From contig JALWJZ010000094.1 in NCBI GenBank assembly GCA_026996855.1, forward strand, positions 1 to 37,420: DNA of 37,420 nt, read 5' to 3'. Each line of letters opens with the position of its first letter. Positions within the stretch are counted from its first letter, which is position 1. The notes beneath the pieces are model-generated. The model saw only the letters and a program-made list of their open reading frames with translations, was not told the DNA's origin and did no database searches. A program made the position numbers and the translations under genes. This DNA is from Anaerolineales bacterium (GTDB lineage: Bacteria > Chloroflexota > Anaerolineae > Anaerolineales > DRMV01). This document shows positions 7,565-15,186 of the stretch, in pieces.

Positions 7565-8977
7565 ATGTTCTTTCCTCGACTGGAATCCCTGGCCCGCCAA
7601 CGGCGCACCCTGCTGGTGGTGGGCCTGGACCCGCACCCTGAGTTGCTTCCCCAATTTTCGGCCCGGGCCGCGCGGGATTTTTGCCTGCGCCTGGCCGAGC
7701 AAACGGCCGAGTACGCGGTGGCCTTCAAGGTGAACACCGCGTTCTTCGAGGCCCTGGGGGCTGAAGGCTGGCAGATCCTGGAGTGGGTGGTGGCCCAACT
7801 CGCCCCCATGCTGCCCGTCATCCTGGATGCCAAGCGCGGGGACATCGCCAGCACCGCCCGCGCCTACGCGCGAGGGTTGTTCGAGGCGCTACCCGGGGAC
7901 GCGGTCACCCTCTTCCCCCACTTGGGGCGGGACGCGCTGGAACCCTTCCTGGCCTTCCAAGACAGAGGCCTCTTTCTGCTGGTCCGCACCTCCAATCCCG
8001 CTGCGGCGGAGGTTCAGGAACTGCCCCTGGCCACGGGGGAACCCTTCTACCTGGGCCTGGCCCGACAAATCGTCACCTGGGCCAACCCCGGCCAGGTGGG
8101 GCTGGTGGTGGGAGCCACGCAAACCCAGGCCCTGCATCGCCTGCGAGAAGCCGCGCCCGCGCATTGGTTTCTGGCCCCGGGGGTGGGCGCCCAGGGTGGC
8201 TCGCTGGAGGACGCATACCGCGCCGGGCACCGGGCGGACGGGCTGGGCATCCTCTTCCCCATCTCTCGGGGGCTGGCCCGCTCCCAGAGCCCGGCCCAAA
8301 CCGCTCGAAACCTGGCCCAACGCACCTGGCATCTGGTGGAAAGCGTGGCCGCGACACCCCCCTCCGGACCGCCCGTGCCCCCAGACCTGAAACGAGCCCT
8401 GGCCCACGACCTGGTCGCCAGTGGATGCGTGCGTTTCGGCGAGTTTCGCCTGAAATCGGGGCAAATCGCGCCCATCTACTTCGACCTGCGCCGGTTGGTG
8501 GGCTACCCCCAGGTGATGCACCGGGTGGCCCTGGCTTATGGGCACCTTCTCCGCCCCCTGAAATTCCACCACCTGGCCCCCCTGCCCTATGCCGCGCTGC
8601 CCATCGGAGCCGCGGTGGGCCTGCTCCACGGCTGGCCCCTGGTCTATCCCCGCAAAGAGGTGAAAGCCTACGGAACCTCGGCCCTGGTGGAGGGTGCCTA
8701 CCAGCCGGGACAAACCGCGGTGGTACTGGACGACGTACTCACCACGGGCGCGTCCAAAGTGGAAGCATTGGAACGACTGCAAGCCGTGGGCTTGCGAGTG
8801 CAGGATGTGGTGGTGCTCATCGACCGGGAAGCCGGTGGTGGGCGGGCCTTTCTGGAAAGCCGGGGGCTGCGGGTGCACGCGCTCTTCACCCTGCGGGAAT
8901 TGCTGGCCCAATGGGAAAGTTCGGGCCAGGTCCCTGCAAAAGACCTGGCCCGTGTACATGCTTGGCTGGAACAATAG
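7565..8977 (+). CDS. pyrFE: Bifunctional OMP decarboxylase / orotate phosphoribosyltransferase (PyrF-PyrE fusion)
   Basis: The 470-residue fusion has a type-2 OMP decarboxylase at residues 1 to about 260, with catalytic LDAKRGDIAST (Asp88, Lys90, Asp93) and a phosphate-binding loop near APGVGAQGG. A Pro-rich linker at about 262-273 follows. Residues about 275-470 form orotate phosphoribosyltransferase, with YPRKEVKAYG and the PRPP loop VVLDDVLTTGAS (386-397). It would catalyse the last two steps of UMP synthesis: orotate plus PRPP to OMP, then UMP. The order is reversed relative to animal UMP synthase. The ATG follows AAAGGAGGT with ideal spacing. The TAG stop begins repeat R3. No other pyr gene is nearby. 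Confidence 0.95.
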   Translation: MFFPRLESLARQRRTLLVVGLDPHPELLPQFSARAARDFCLRLAEQTAEYAVAFKVNTAFFEALGAEGWQILEWVVAQLAPMLPVILDAKRGDIASTARAYARGLFEALPGDAVTLFPHLGRDALEPFLAFQDRGLFLLVRTSNPAAAEVQELPLATGEPFYLGLARQIVTWANPGQVGLVVGATQTQALHRLREAAPAHWFLAPGVGAQGGSLEDAYRAGHRADGLGILFPISRGLARSQSPAQTARNLAQRTWHLVESVAATPPSGPPVPPDLKRALAHDLVASGCVRFGEFRLKSGQIAPIYFDLRRLVGYPQVMHRVALAYGHLLRPLKFHHLAPLPYAALPIGAAVGLLHGWPLVYPRKEVKAYGTSALVEGAYQPGQTAVVLDDVLTTGASKVEALERLQAVGLRVQDVVVLIDREAGGGRAFLESRGLRVHALFTLRELLAQWESSGQVPAKDLARVHAWLEQ

Positions 8978-9039
8978 CCAACAGCCGACTGGCCGACCGC
9001 CGACGGCCGACTACCGACCGCTGACTGCCGACCGCTCTA
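8975..9039. repeat. Degenerate short-unit intergenic repeat R3 between convergent stops
   Basis: Units such as GCCGACTGGCCGACCGCCGA and CGACTACCGACCGCTGACTG fill the gap between pyrFE and korB. Both flanking stop codons are TAG (8975-8977 on plus, 9037-9039 on minus) and abut the repeat. No T-run terminator is visible. Confidence 0.78.
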
Positions 9040-10044
9040 CTCCACCACCCACGTATCCCCCGCGTGGTAAAGGGCCTTCAAGTCGCCCTTCCCCTTCTGA
9101 CGTTTCACGTCCTCCATTTGACGATACATCCATTCCTCATACGTAGGCTGCTCCACCTGATAGAACACCCCCACGGGAAGCGGGTCTCGAAGTTGCCCCA
9201 ACATGAAAGCCAGGGCCGGAGACGAAGGATCGTGCACCACCAGGTCCTCCTCCGCCGCGTCTTCGCCCAAAATCACCGTCTCCATCTTCCCGTCTTTCAT
9301 CACCAGGCCCTTCTCCTGAGCCTTGCCAAAGCGCAAAGGCTTGCCCGGTTCCAAATACACCACGTGATCGTGTCGTCGGTCCCGTTCCGTGTAGGGGAAC
9401 CACATGCCATGGTTGAAAATGACGCAATTCTGCAAAATTTCCACAAAAGCAAAACCCTTGTGCCGATACGCGGCCTCCAAGGTCTCGGCCATATGGCTCT
9501 GGAACACGTCCACCGTGCGGGCCACAAAAGTGGCACCCGCGCCCAGGGTCAGATGAATGGGGTTGACGGGCCGCTCCACCGAGCCGTAAGGGGAAGATTT
9601 GGTCTTCATACCCCGGGGAGAGGTGGGAGAAAGTTGACCCTTGGTCAGGCCGTAAATGGCGTTGTTGAAAAGCAAGACCTTGATGTCCGCATTGCGCCGG
9701 GCCGCATGGATGAGGTGGTTGCCGCCGATGGAAAGCGCGTCACCATCGCCGGTGACCACCCACACGCTCAGATCGGGGTTGGCCAGTTTGATTCCCGTGG
9801 CCACCGCAGGCGCGCGACCGTGGATGGTGTGGAATCCGTACGTGTTCATGTAGTAGGGAAACCGACTGGAACAGCCAATGCCCGAGACCACCACGAATTT
9901 CTCTCGGGGCAGCCCCAGTTGGGCAAAAACCTTCTGCACCGTGGAAAGAATGGCGTAATCGCCGCAACCCGGACACCAACGCACCGTCTGGTCCGAGGCA
10001 AAGTCTTTCTTGGTCAACACCTTGGGATTCACCGTCAGGGTCAT
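9037..10044 (-). CDS. korB: 2-oxoacid:ferredoxin oxidoreductase, beta subunit
   Basis: The 335-residue protein has the thiamine-diphosphate domain of two-subunit 2-oxoacid ferredoxin oxidoreductases. WCPGCGDY (Cys24, Cys27) begins the iron-sulfur ligand set. The TPP-binding segment has GDGDALSIGGNH and LLFNNAIYGLTKGQLSPTS. With the alpha subunit it decarboxylates 2-oxoglutarate, pyruvate or similar acids to acyl-CoA and reduces ferredoxin. I use the kor symbol for 2-oxoglutarate, but sequence alone does not settle the substrate. The ATG at 10044 follows GGAGG at proper spacing; a longer frame to 10077 lacks one. It lies 71 nt downstream of korA, with repeat R4 in the gap. Confidence 0.92.
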   Translation of the reverse strand: MTLTVNPKVLTKKDFASDQTVRWCPGCGDYAILSTVQKVFAQLGLPREKFVVVSGIGCSSRFPYYMNTYGFHTIHGRAPAVATGIKLANPDLSVWVVTGDGDALSIGGNHLIHAARRNADIKVLLFNNAIYGLTKGQLSPTSPRGMKTKSSPYGSVERPVNPIHLTLGAGATFVARTVDVFQSHMAETLEAAYRHKGFAFVEILQNCVIFNHGMWFPYTERDRRHDHVVYLEPGKPLRFGKAQEKGLVMKDGKMETVILGEDAAEEDLVVHDPSSPALAFMLGQLRDPLPVGVFYQVEQPTYEEWMYRQMEDVKRQKGKGDLKALYHAGDTWVVE

Positions 10045-10063
10045 GGCAAAACCTCCGCCATCT

Positions 10064-10118
10064 GCTATCGCTACCAACCGCTGACCGCCGACGGCCGACG
10101 GCCAACGGCCAACGGCTA
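10064..10118. repeat. Degenerate short-unit intergenic repeat R4 between korA and korB
   Basis: Units such as CGCTGACCGCCGACGGCCGA and GGCCAACGGCCAACGGC occupy the korA-korB gap. The korA stop TAG (10116-10118 on minus) is part of the repeat sequence. The tract ends before the korB ribosome-binding site. Confidence 0.75.
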
Positions 10119-11978
10119 CCGACCATCCACCATTTGCTCGATAGCCTTCAAAATCTCCACCGTCTTGAAGGGTCGGCCCTGCACCTTGTTCAGTTTCTCC
10201 ACAGGAACCAGATACCGCGCCTGAAGCAACCAGGCCAGTTGGCCCATGTTGAGTTCCGGCACCAGCACGTGCTTATAACGTTTCAACACCTGGCCCACGT
10301 TGCGGGGCATGGGGTTGAGATAACGCAGGTGCATGTGAGCCACGGAAAGCCCCTGGTCCTGGGCCTGGCGCACGGCTTCCCGAATGGCGCCGAAGGTGCT
10401 TCCCCAGCCCACCACCAACAGATCCCCCTCTTCAGGACCGAAGACCTCGGCCTCGGGAATGACCCCGGCCAGGCGCTCGATTTTCTCGGCTCGTTCCTTC
10501 ACCATGCGCTGGTGATGTTGTGGGTCGTAAGAAACGTTGCCCGTCTCGGGTTCCTTTTCCAAACCACCGATGCGATGCTCCAGGCCCGGCGTGCCGGGAA
10601 TGGCCCACGGGCGGGCCAGGGTTTCGGGGTCCCGCTTGTAAGGCAGGAAACGCCCACCGTTGTTTCGGACGGAAGGATGCCGCACCGGGATGGGGGGAAT
10701 GTCTTCCGGGTCGGGAATGCGCCAGGGTTCGGAACTGTTGGCCAGGAACCCGTCGGACAGGAGCACCACCGGCGTCATGGCCCGCACGGCCAGGCGGAAG
10801 GCCTCGATGGCCATGTCGAAGGCGTCCGCGGGGGTACTCGGCGCAACCACCACCAGGGGGCTTTCTCCATTACGCCCAAACAGGGCCATCAGCAGGTCCG
10901 CCTGTTCCACCTTGGTGGGCAGGCCGGTGCTGGGGCCGCCCCGCTGCACGTCGATGACCACCAGGGGCAATTCGGCCATAACCGCCAGATTCAGGGCCTC
11001 GGCTTTGAGGAGCATCCCCGGGCCGCTGGTACCCACTGCGGCGAAGGCACCGGCAAAAGCCGCGCCCACAGCAGCGGCCATGGCCGCGATTTCGTCCTCG
11101 GCCTGGAAGGTGAGCACATCGTAATGGCGCAAGGGGGCCAGATGGTGCAGGATGTCGCTGGCCGGGGTAATGGGATAAGCCCCGTAGAACAGCATCTTCC
11201 CGGCCTTCTGCGCCGCGGTCACCAGGCCCATGGCCAGGGCCTCGTTGCCCGTGATGCGCCGGTACGTACCCGGCGGGAAGTCCACCGACGGAATGCGATA
11301 ACGGTGCTGGAACAATTCCGCGGTGATGCCGTAGTTGTACCCTGCCATCAACGCCCGCTTGTTGGCCTCGGCCACCGCGGGGTTGCGCTTGCCAAACTTG
11401 CGGTCAATCCATGCCAGGGTGGGATCGGGTTTCAAATCGAAAAGCCAGTACACCAGCCCCAGGGCAAAGAAGTTCTTGCTTCGGTCGATGAACTTCTTAT
11501 CCAGCCCTTCCACGTCCTTGACCGCTTCCCGGTTCAACCGGGTAATGGGCACAGGAATGACTTGATAATCCCGCAAGGAGCCGTCTTCCAGGGGATTGGT
11601 GGTGTACCCGGCCTTTTTCAAATTCGCCGGGGTAAAGGCGTCGGTGTTCACGATGATGAGCGCGCCTCGCGGCAGTTCGGGCAGGCTCACCTTCAAGGAC
11701 GCCGGGTTCATGGCCACCAACACGTCGGGCTGGTCACCGGGTGTGAGTACGTCCTGCCCGCCCACCTGGATTTGAAACGCGCTGACACCGCCCAGCGTTC
11801 CTGCGGGCGCGCGGATTTCCGCGGGGAATTCGGGCAGGGTGCTGATGTCCCGATGGGCCAGCACCGAAGCCAGGGAGAACTGGTTACCGGTCAGTTGCAT
11901 CCCGTCGCCGGAATCACCGGCGAAGCGCACAACCACGCGCTGCCACACAGGAGCCTCCAAAGGTGCTTCCTTCTCCAT
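10116..11978 (-). CDS. korA: 2-oxoacid:ferredoxin oxidoreductase, fused gamma-alpha subunit
   Basis: The 620-residue protein fuses the gamma domain (residues 15-190, starting VVVRFAGDSGDGMQLTG) to the alpha pyrimidine-binding domain (about 235-600, with YGAYPITPASDI, FQAEDEIAAMAAAVGAA and GTSGPGMLLKAEAL). This is the standard large subunit of two-subunit 2-oxoacid:ferredoxin oxidoreductases, and with KorB it makes the complete enzyme. No delta ferredoxin subunit is present, so a soluble ferredoxin must accept the electrons. The ATG at 11978 follows GGAGAAA. The C-terminal Gly-Arg-stop is written by repeat R4. A candidate extended -10 and an inverted repeat lie about 190-220 nt upstream. Confidence 0.93.
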   Translation of the reverse strand: MEKEAPLEAPVWQRVVVRFAGDSGDGMQLTGNQFSLASVLAHRDISTLPEFPAEIRAPAGTLGGVSAFQIQVGGQDVLTPGDQPDVLVAMNPASLKVSLPELPRGALIIVNTDAFTPANLKKAGYTTNPLEDGSLRDYQVIPVPITRLNREAVKDVEGLDKKFIDRSKNFFALGLVYWLFDLKPDPTLAWIDRKFGKRNPAVAEANKRALMAGYNYGITAELFQHRYRIPSVDFPPGTYRRITGNEALAMGLVTAAQKAGKMLFYGAYPITPASDILHHLAPLRHYDVLTFQAEDEIAAMAAAVGAAFAGAFAAVGTSGPGMLLKAEALNLAVMAELPLVVIDVQRGGPSTGLPTKVEQADLLMALFGRNGESPLVVVAPSTPADAFDMAIEAFRLAVRAMTPVVLLSDGFLANSSEPWRIPDPEDIPPIPVRHPSVRNNGGRFLPYKRDPETLARPWAIPGTPGLEHRIGGLEKEPETGNVSYDPQHHQRMVKERAEKIERLAGVIPEAEVFGPEEGDLLVVGWGSTFGAIREAVRQAQDQGLSVAHMHLRYLNPMPRNVGQVLKRYKHVLVPELNMGQLAWLLQARYLVPVEKLNKVQGRPFKTVEILKAIEQMVDGR

Positions 11979-12166
11979 CGCAACGTTTCTCCTTTTTCAA
12001 CCCGGAGAGGGGATTCGCAAGACCGACGGGCTAAAAAATAAAACGCTAACCGACCGCATCCCCCTTCGCGTTTTCCTTGGAAAGAGGCGGGAGAAAGGAC
12101 TTCTGGGGAAAGATGGAGGGCCTCGGGCCCTCGCCTGACCACCGGCATGACGCCTCGAAAAACTTT

Positions 12167-12183
12167 GTTCAATGAGTTTGAAC
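12167..12183. promoter_or_regulatory. Operator-like inverted repeat between korAB and the SCO gene
   Basis: GTTCAA-TGAGT-TTGAAC is a perfect 6-bp inverted repeat with a 5-nt centre. It sits in the 377-nt divergent gap, just downstream (minus strand) of the candidate korA promoter. The rest of the gap shows only a small GAGGGCC/GGCCCTC hairpin (12116-12132) without a T-run, and no gene. Confidence 0.4.
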
Positions 12184-12196
12184 GGATGGTTTCCTC

Positions 12197-12205
12197 ATTT
12201 TACCA
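12197..12205 (-). promoter_or_regulatory. Candidate extended -10 promoter for korAB
   Basis: The minus strand reads TGGTAAAAT, an extended -10 (TGn plus TAAAAT). No good -35 is visible. It implies a leader of about 210 nt before korA. The same nonamer recurs ahead of etfB, and a one-base variant ahead of the YugP gene. Confidence 0.35.
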
Positions 12206-12355
12206 CAAAACGCCACGGCAGTGCCTGGAGAAATAGAGAAACCAGTGAAAAATCCCCATACACCCCGGCACTCCCCAAGTATACTCAGAAACGACTTGGA
12301 GGCTTGGAAACCCCGTTTTCCAATGCCGATATTCGTTCACTTACGGAGAAGAAGG

Positions 12356-13051
12356 ATGACCGTGTTACGCAAATGGGGTTGGATGCTGGCCTATGGGACC
12401 ATCAGCCTGGTCTTTGTAGGAGCCGTGGCCTTCAAGGTCTTTCAGCCCATCCAGGTGCTGCCCCGCATTCGCCTCGCGCCCGGTTTTTCCATGATCGACC
12501 ACGAAGGGCGACCCTTCACCAGCGAGGGCATGCGGGGCCAAGTGGCCCTGTACACCTTCTGGTACAGCCGCTGCCCCGAGCCATGCTTCGACGTGCTCCC
12601 CACCATGGCCTACGTAGCCCAACATCTGAAGGACATCCCGGAAATTCAACAGGGCAACATTCCCGTGGCCTTCGTGGTGGTCTCTGTGGACCCACAACAC
12701 GACACGCCCGAAGTGCTGGCGCCCTATGCCCAACACTACCAGGAGCAGACCGGACAAACCTGGTACTTCGTGACCCATCCGGACCCCCAGGTGCTCAAGA
12801 CCTACGTGGGCATGGGGTTTCAGGTATACTACGAACCCCAACCCGACGGTTCCATTCGCTTCGACCCGACCTACATTCTGGTGGATGGATGGGGTATCAT
12901 TCGGGGAGAGTACACGTACAGCACGGTCATGTCGACGCGCGACCGCCTCATGCGCCACTTTCGGGTCCTGGGCGAGGAGATTTTGAACAGCAAAGGGGCC
13001 AGCAAACTGGCCTACGAAGCGGCCCATCTGTTCTTGTGCTACGCACCGTGA
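12356..13051 (+). CDS. SCO1/SenC-like membrane-anchored thioredoxin-fold protein
   Basis: The 231-residue protein has one N-terminal transmembrane helix (residues 10-30) and a thioredoxin-like SCO domain. The CxxxC motif is present (Cys73, Cys77 in SRCPEPCFDV), followed by VSVDPQHDTPEVL. SCO proteins deliver copper to the CuA site of cytochrome oxidase or act as thiol reductases outside the membrane. The His that completes the copper site in characterised SCO proteins is not seen: the aligned segment reads GSIRFDPTYILVDGWG. No oxidase gene is nearby. The ATG at 12356 is chosen because GGAGAAGAAGG precedes it and the hydrophobic helix follows at once; an in-frame ATG at 12323 is possible. The HAD gene follows after 11 nt. 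Confidence 0.82.
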   Translation: MTVLRKWGWMLAYGTISLVFVGAVAFKVFQPIQVLPRIRLAPGFSMIDHEGRPFTSEGMRGQVALYTFWYSRCPEPCFDVLPTMAYVAQHLKDIPEIQQGNIPVAFVVVSVDPQHDTPEVLAPYAQHYQEQTGQTWYFVTHPDPQVLKTYVGMGFQVYYEPQPDGSIRFDPTYILVDGWGIIRGEYTYSTVMSTRDRLMRHFRVLGEEILNSKGASKLAYEAAHLFLCYAP

Positions 13052-13062
13052 GGAGACGTGCC

Positions 13063-13920
13063 ATGCCGCAGCCTTTCCTGAAAGAAATCCAGGGCCTCAT
13101 CATCGACATGGACGGTGTACTGTGGCGGGCGAACGAACCCCTGGGGCCGCTGCCCGAATGGTTCGGCCGGCTCAAAACCCTGGGGGTGCGCTGGGTCTTC
13201 GCCACCAACAACGCCACCCGCACCGTGGACATGTACCTGGAGAAACTGGCCCGCATGGGCCTGGCGGACGTGCAGCCCGACCAGATTGTGAATTCGGTCA
13301 TGGCCGCGGTGTTTGCCCTCCAACAGCGCTGGCCCCAAGGCGCGGCGGTGTACGTCATCGGCGAGGAGGGCCTGCACCGGGGGTTGGCCGAGGCGGGCTT
13401 CACCCCTGTGGAAGACTGGCGGGCGGCCCGGGCCGTGGTGGTGGGCCTGGACCGGCGCCTGACCTACGACAAACTGGCCCGGGGCACCCTGGCCCTGCGT
13501 GGGGGCGCGTGGTTCGTGGGCACCAACCCGGACCGCTCCTTCCCCACCCCCGAAGGTCTGCAACCCGGCGCGGGGGCCATTCTTGCCGCGCTGGAGGCCG
13601 CATCGGACGTGGCGCCCACCATCGTGGGCAAACCCGAGCCCTTCCTCTTTCAACTGGCCCTGGAACGACTGGATACCCCGCCAGAGCACACCCTGGTGGT
13701 GGGCGACCGACTGGAAACGGACATCCTGGGTGGGCAGCGGATGGGCTGCCGTACCGCGCTGGTGCTGAGCGGCGTAACCTCGCCCCAACAGGCCGAAGCC
13801 TGGACGCCGCCCCCGGACCTCATCGTGAGGGATTTCGGCGCCCTCCTGGACGTGCTGGAACAGGCTCGCGCCGCCCGGGACGTGCTCCCTCCGGGGCCAC
13901 GCGACCCGCAAGTGGCCTGA
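13063..13920 (+). CDS. HAD-superfamily phosphatase, NagD / phosphoglycolate phosphatase-like (subfamily IIA)
   Basis: The 285-residue protein carries HAD motif I IIDMDGVLW (Asp15, Asp17), motif II ATNNAT, a C2A-type cap, the lysine of VGKPEPFLF (motif III) and motif IV VVGDRLETDI. Family IIA members dephosphorylate small metabolites such as phosphoglycolate, pyridoxal phosphate or p-nitrophenyl phosphate in the cytoplasm. The true substrate is not readable. The ATG at 13063 follows GAGGAG 11 nt after the SCO stop, so the two genes form a unit without an obvious functional tie. A 10-bp hairpin follows the stop. Confidence 0.88.
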   Translation: MPQPFLKEIQGLIIDMDGVLWRANEPLGPLPEWFGRLKTLGVRWVFATNNATRTVDMYLEKLARMGLADVQPDQIVNSVMAAVFALQQRWPQGAAVYVIGEEGLHRGLAEAGFTPVEDWRAARAVVVGLDRRLTYDKLARGTLALRGGAWFVGTNPDRSFPTPEGLQPGAGAILAALEAASDVAPTIVGKPEPFLFQLALERLDTPPEHTLVVGDRLETDILGGQRMGCRTALVLSGVTSPQQAEAWTPPPDLIVRDFGALLDVLEQARAARDVLPPGPRDPQVA

Positions 13921-13927
13921 AAGGCAA

Positions 13928-13953
13928 GAGCAGCGGCCTACCTGCCGCTGCTC
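13928..13953 (+). terminator. Hairpin after the HAD gene (terminator-like, no T-run)
   Basis: GAGCAGCGGC (13928-13937) pairs perfectly with GCCGCTGCTC (13944-13953) around a 6-nt loop. It starts 8 nt after the stop. The following bases are CTCATGC, so the usual T-run is missing and termination is uncertain. Confidence 0.45.
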
Positions 13954-13970
13954 CTCATGCTGCCGAATCG

Positions 13971-14086
13971 TTTTTGGAGTGCGGTGCCTCGGCACCGCTT
14001 TGGTTTGTTTTGTGGAAGTGCGACACCCGCTACTGCTTTGACTTTTAGTGGAGATTCCAAAGCGGCACCCCGGTGCCGCACCCCAC
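13971..14086. repeat. Palindromic MITE-like element with 28-nt inverted ends
   Basis: The left arm (13976-14003) contains GGTGCC-TC-GGCACC and ends CGCTTTGG. The right arm (14057-14084) starts CCAAAGCGG and contains CACC-CC-GGTG. The arms match in inverted orientation at 21 of 28 positions. The differences in the inner stems change both sides, so each arm still folds on itself. No open frame lies inside. It sits between the convergent HAD and livF genes. Confidence 0.65.
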
Positions 14087-14087
14087 A

Positions 14088-14135
14088 TCGGCCGCCATTT
14101 CCTCCACCGGCCCTTCGGTTTTGTTCCGGCCCAGG
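14088..14135. repeat. Duplicated 3' end of livF (first copy; second at 14201-14248)
   Basis: Thirty-nine bases are identical between 14097-14135 and 14210-14248, and the preceding 9 are similar. The second copy encodes the C-terminal LGRNKTEGPVEE region of LivF; the first lies downstream of the livF stop. The copies are 113 bp apart. Between them is a small hairpin (14145-14167, GGGAAGG/CCTTCCC) and the livF stop. Confidence 0.85.
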
Positions 14136-14175
14136 CTCGCCATCGGGAAGGGGCTTCGCACCTTCCCCCGCCCCC

Positions 14176-14916
14176 TCAAATCCAAAAAGCCTTCTTCAAA
14201 TCGGCCACGATTTCCTCCACCGGCCCTTCGGTTTTGTTCCGGCCCAGGTCCAGAATGTACACGTAATCCGCGATGCGCAACGCGTGCCGAATTTCCTGGT
14301 CCACCAGGATGATGGTCTTCCCCTCCCGATCCCGCAGGTCCCGAAGCATCTGGTACACCTCGCGCTTGAGCAACTTGGCCAGGCCCGCGGTGGGCTCGTC
14401 CACCAGGATGACCTCGGGGTCGGTCATCAAAGTGCGGGCCAGTTCTACCATGCGCTGCTGCCCGCCCGAGAGTTCGCCCGCGGGCTGTCGCCGTTTTTCC
14501 CGCAAAACAGGGAAACGATCGAAGTTTTCCTCCAGTTTGCGTTGAAGCCGTTCCTTGTCGTGGCGGAAGGTCCATCCGCCCAGGAGGATGTTTTCCTCCA
14601 CGCTCATCCAGCGAAAGATGCTCATTTGCTGGGGAATATACGCCAGGCCCAGGCGGATGCGTTCGTGGGTGGGCACGCCCAGGATGCTTCGACCTTTGAG
14701 GCGCACGTCCCCTTTATTGGGCTTGAGAAAGCCGAAAATGGCTTTGAGCAACGTGGACTTCCCCACGCCGTTGGCGCCCAAAATGGTGGTGATTTTCCCC
14801 CGTTCCGCGTACATATGCACACCCTGAAGGATATTCAGGTCACGGTAATAGCCCACGTACAGGTCTTCCACTTCCAGAATAAAATCGCCTGTGCGTTTGT
14901 GGCCGTTGGTGTTCAT
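14176..14916 (-). CDS. livF: Branched-chain amino-acid ABC transporter ATPase LivF
   Basis: The 246-residue ABC ATPase has Walker A GANGVGKST (residues about 48-56), signature ELSGGQQRM, Walker B VILVDEPTAGL, and the LivF-type switch region ILVDQEIRHALRIADYVYIL, where Gln replaces the common His. It pairs with LivG to drive uptake of leucine/isoleucine/valine or related substrates. The ATG at 14916 follows GGGAGG. It is last in transcription order and separated from livG by two inserted small genes. Its final codons are duplicated downstream. Confidence 0.92.
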   Translation of the reverse strand: MNTNGHKRTGDFILEVEDLYVGYYRDLNILQGVHMYAERGKITTILGANGVGKSTLLKAIFGFLKPNKGDVRLKGRSILGVPTHERIRLGLAYIPQQMSIFRWMSVEENILLGGWTFRHDKERLQRKLEENFDRFPVLREKRRQPAGELSGGQQRMVELARTLMTDPEVILVDEPTAGLAKLLKREVYQMLRDLRDREGKTIILVDQEIRHALRIADYVYILDLGRNKTEGPVEEIVADLKKAFWI

Positions 14917-14946
14917 ATCTGCTGCCTCCCTGAATGCACGTCAAAA

Positions 14947-15183
14947 TCAAGCCGCCATAGGCTGCCATTTACGAACATGGAAAACTTCGTCCCGTTGTAA
15001 AGGACGGATGGCCTCGGGGTCCAGCGTTAGCAAAGCGATGGTCCGTCCTTCACCATCCAAGAATTCGACTTCAAAAGCTTTCCCCAAGGCATAAACATGC
15101 ACGACAACACCTACATCCCCTGCCACCAACCCGAAAGAGGGATAGTCCCGTTTGAGCACAACCAAATCCAATTCGCGTGACAT
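14947..15183 (-). CDS. DUF4926-like small protein (putative antitoxin partner)
   Basis: The 78-residue protein resembles DUF4926: a small beta-rich domain with LVVLKRDYPSFGLVAGDVG, then VVVHVYALGKAFEVEFLDGEG. I recognise the family but know of no established biochemical role. It starts 3 nt after the stop of the DUF6883-like gene, so the two are certainly cotranscribed and probably translationally coupled. Base composition is lower in GC than the flanking liv genes. Reading it as the antitoxin-like half of a two-gene module is inference from size and pairing. Confidence 0.75.
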   Translation of the reverse strand: MSRELDLVVLKRDYPSFGLVAGDVGVVVHVYALGKAFEVEFLDGEGRTIALLTLDPEAIRPLQRDEVFHVRKWQPMAA

Positions 15184-15186
15184 GTC

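Noticed and set aside
10134-12041. 635-codon frame antisense to korA
   Set aside because: A shadow of a clearly coding KorA; low-complexity His/Gly/Gln-rich translation.
12172-12355. Upstream extension of the SCO frame or a separate small gene
   Set aside because: No ribosome-binding site and non-conserved basic residues; the transmembrane anchor starts right after the ATG at 12356.
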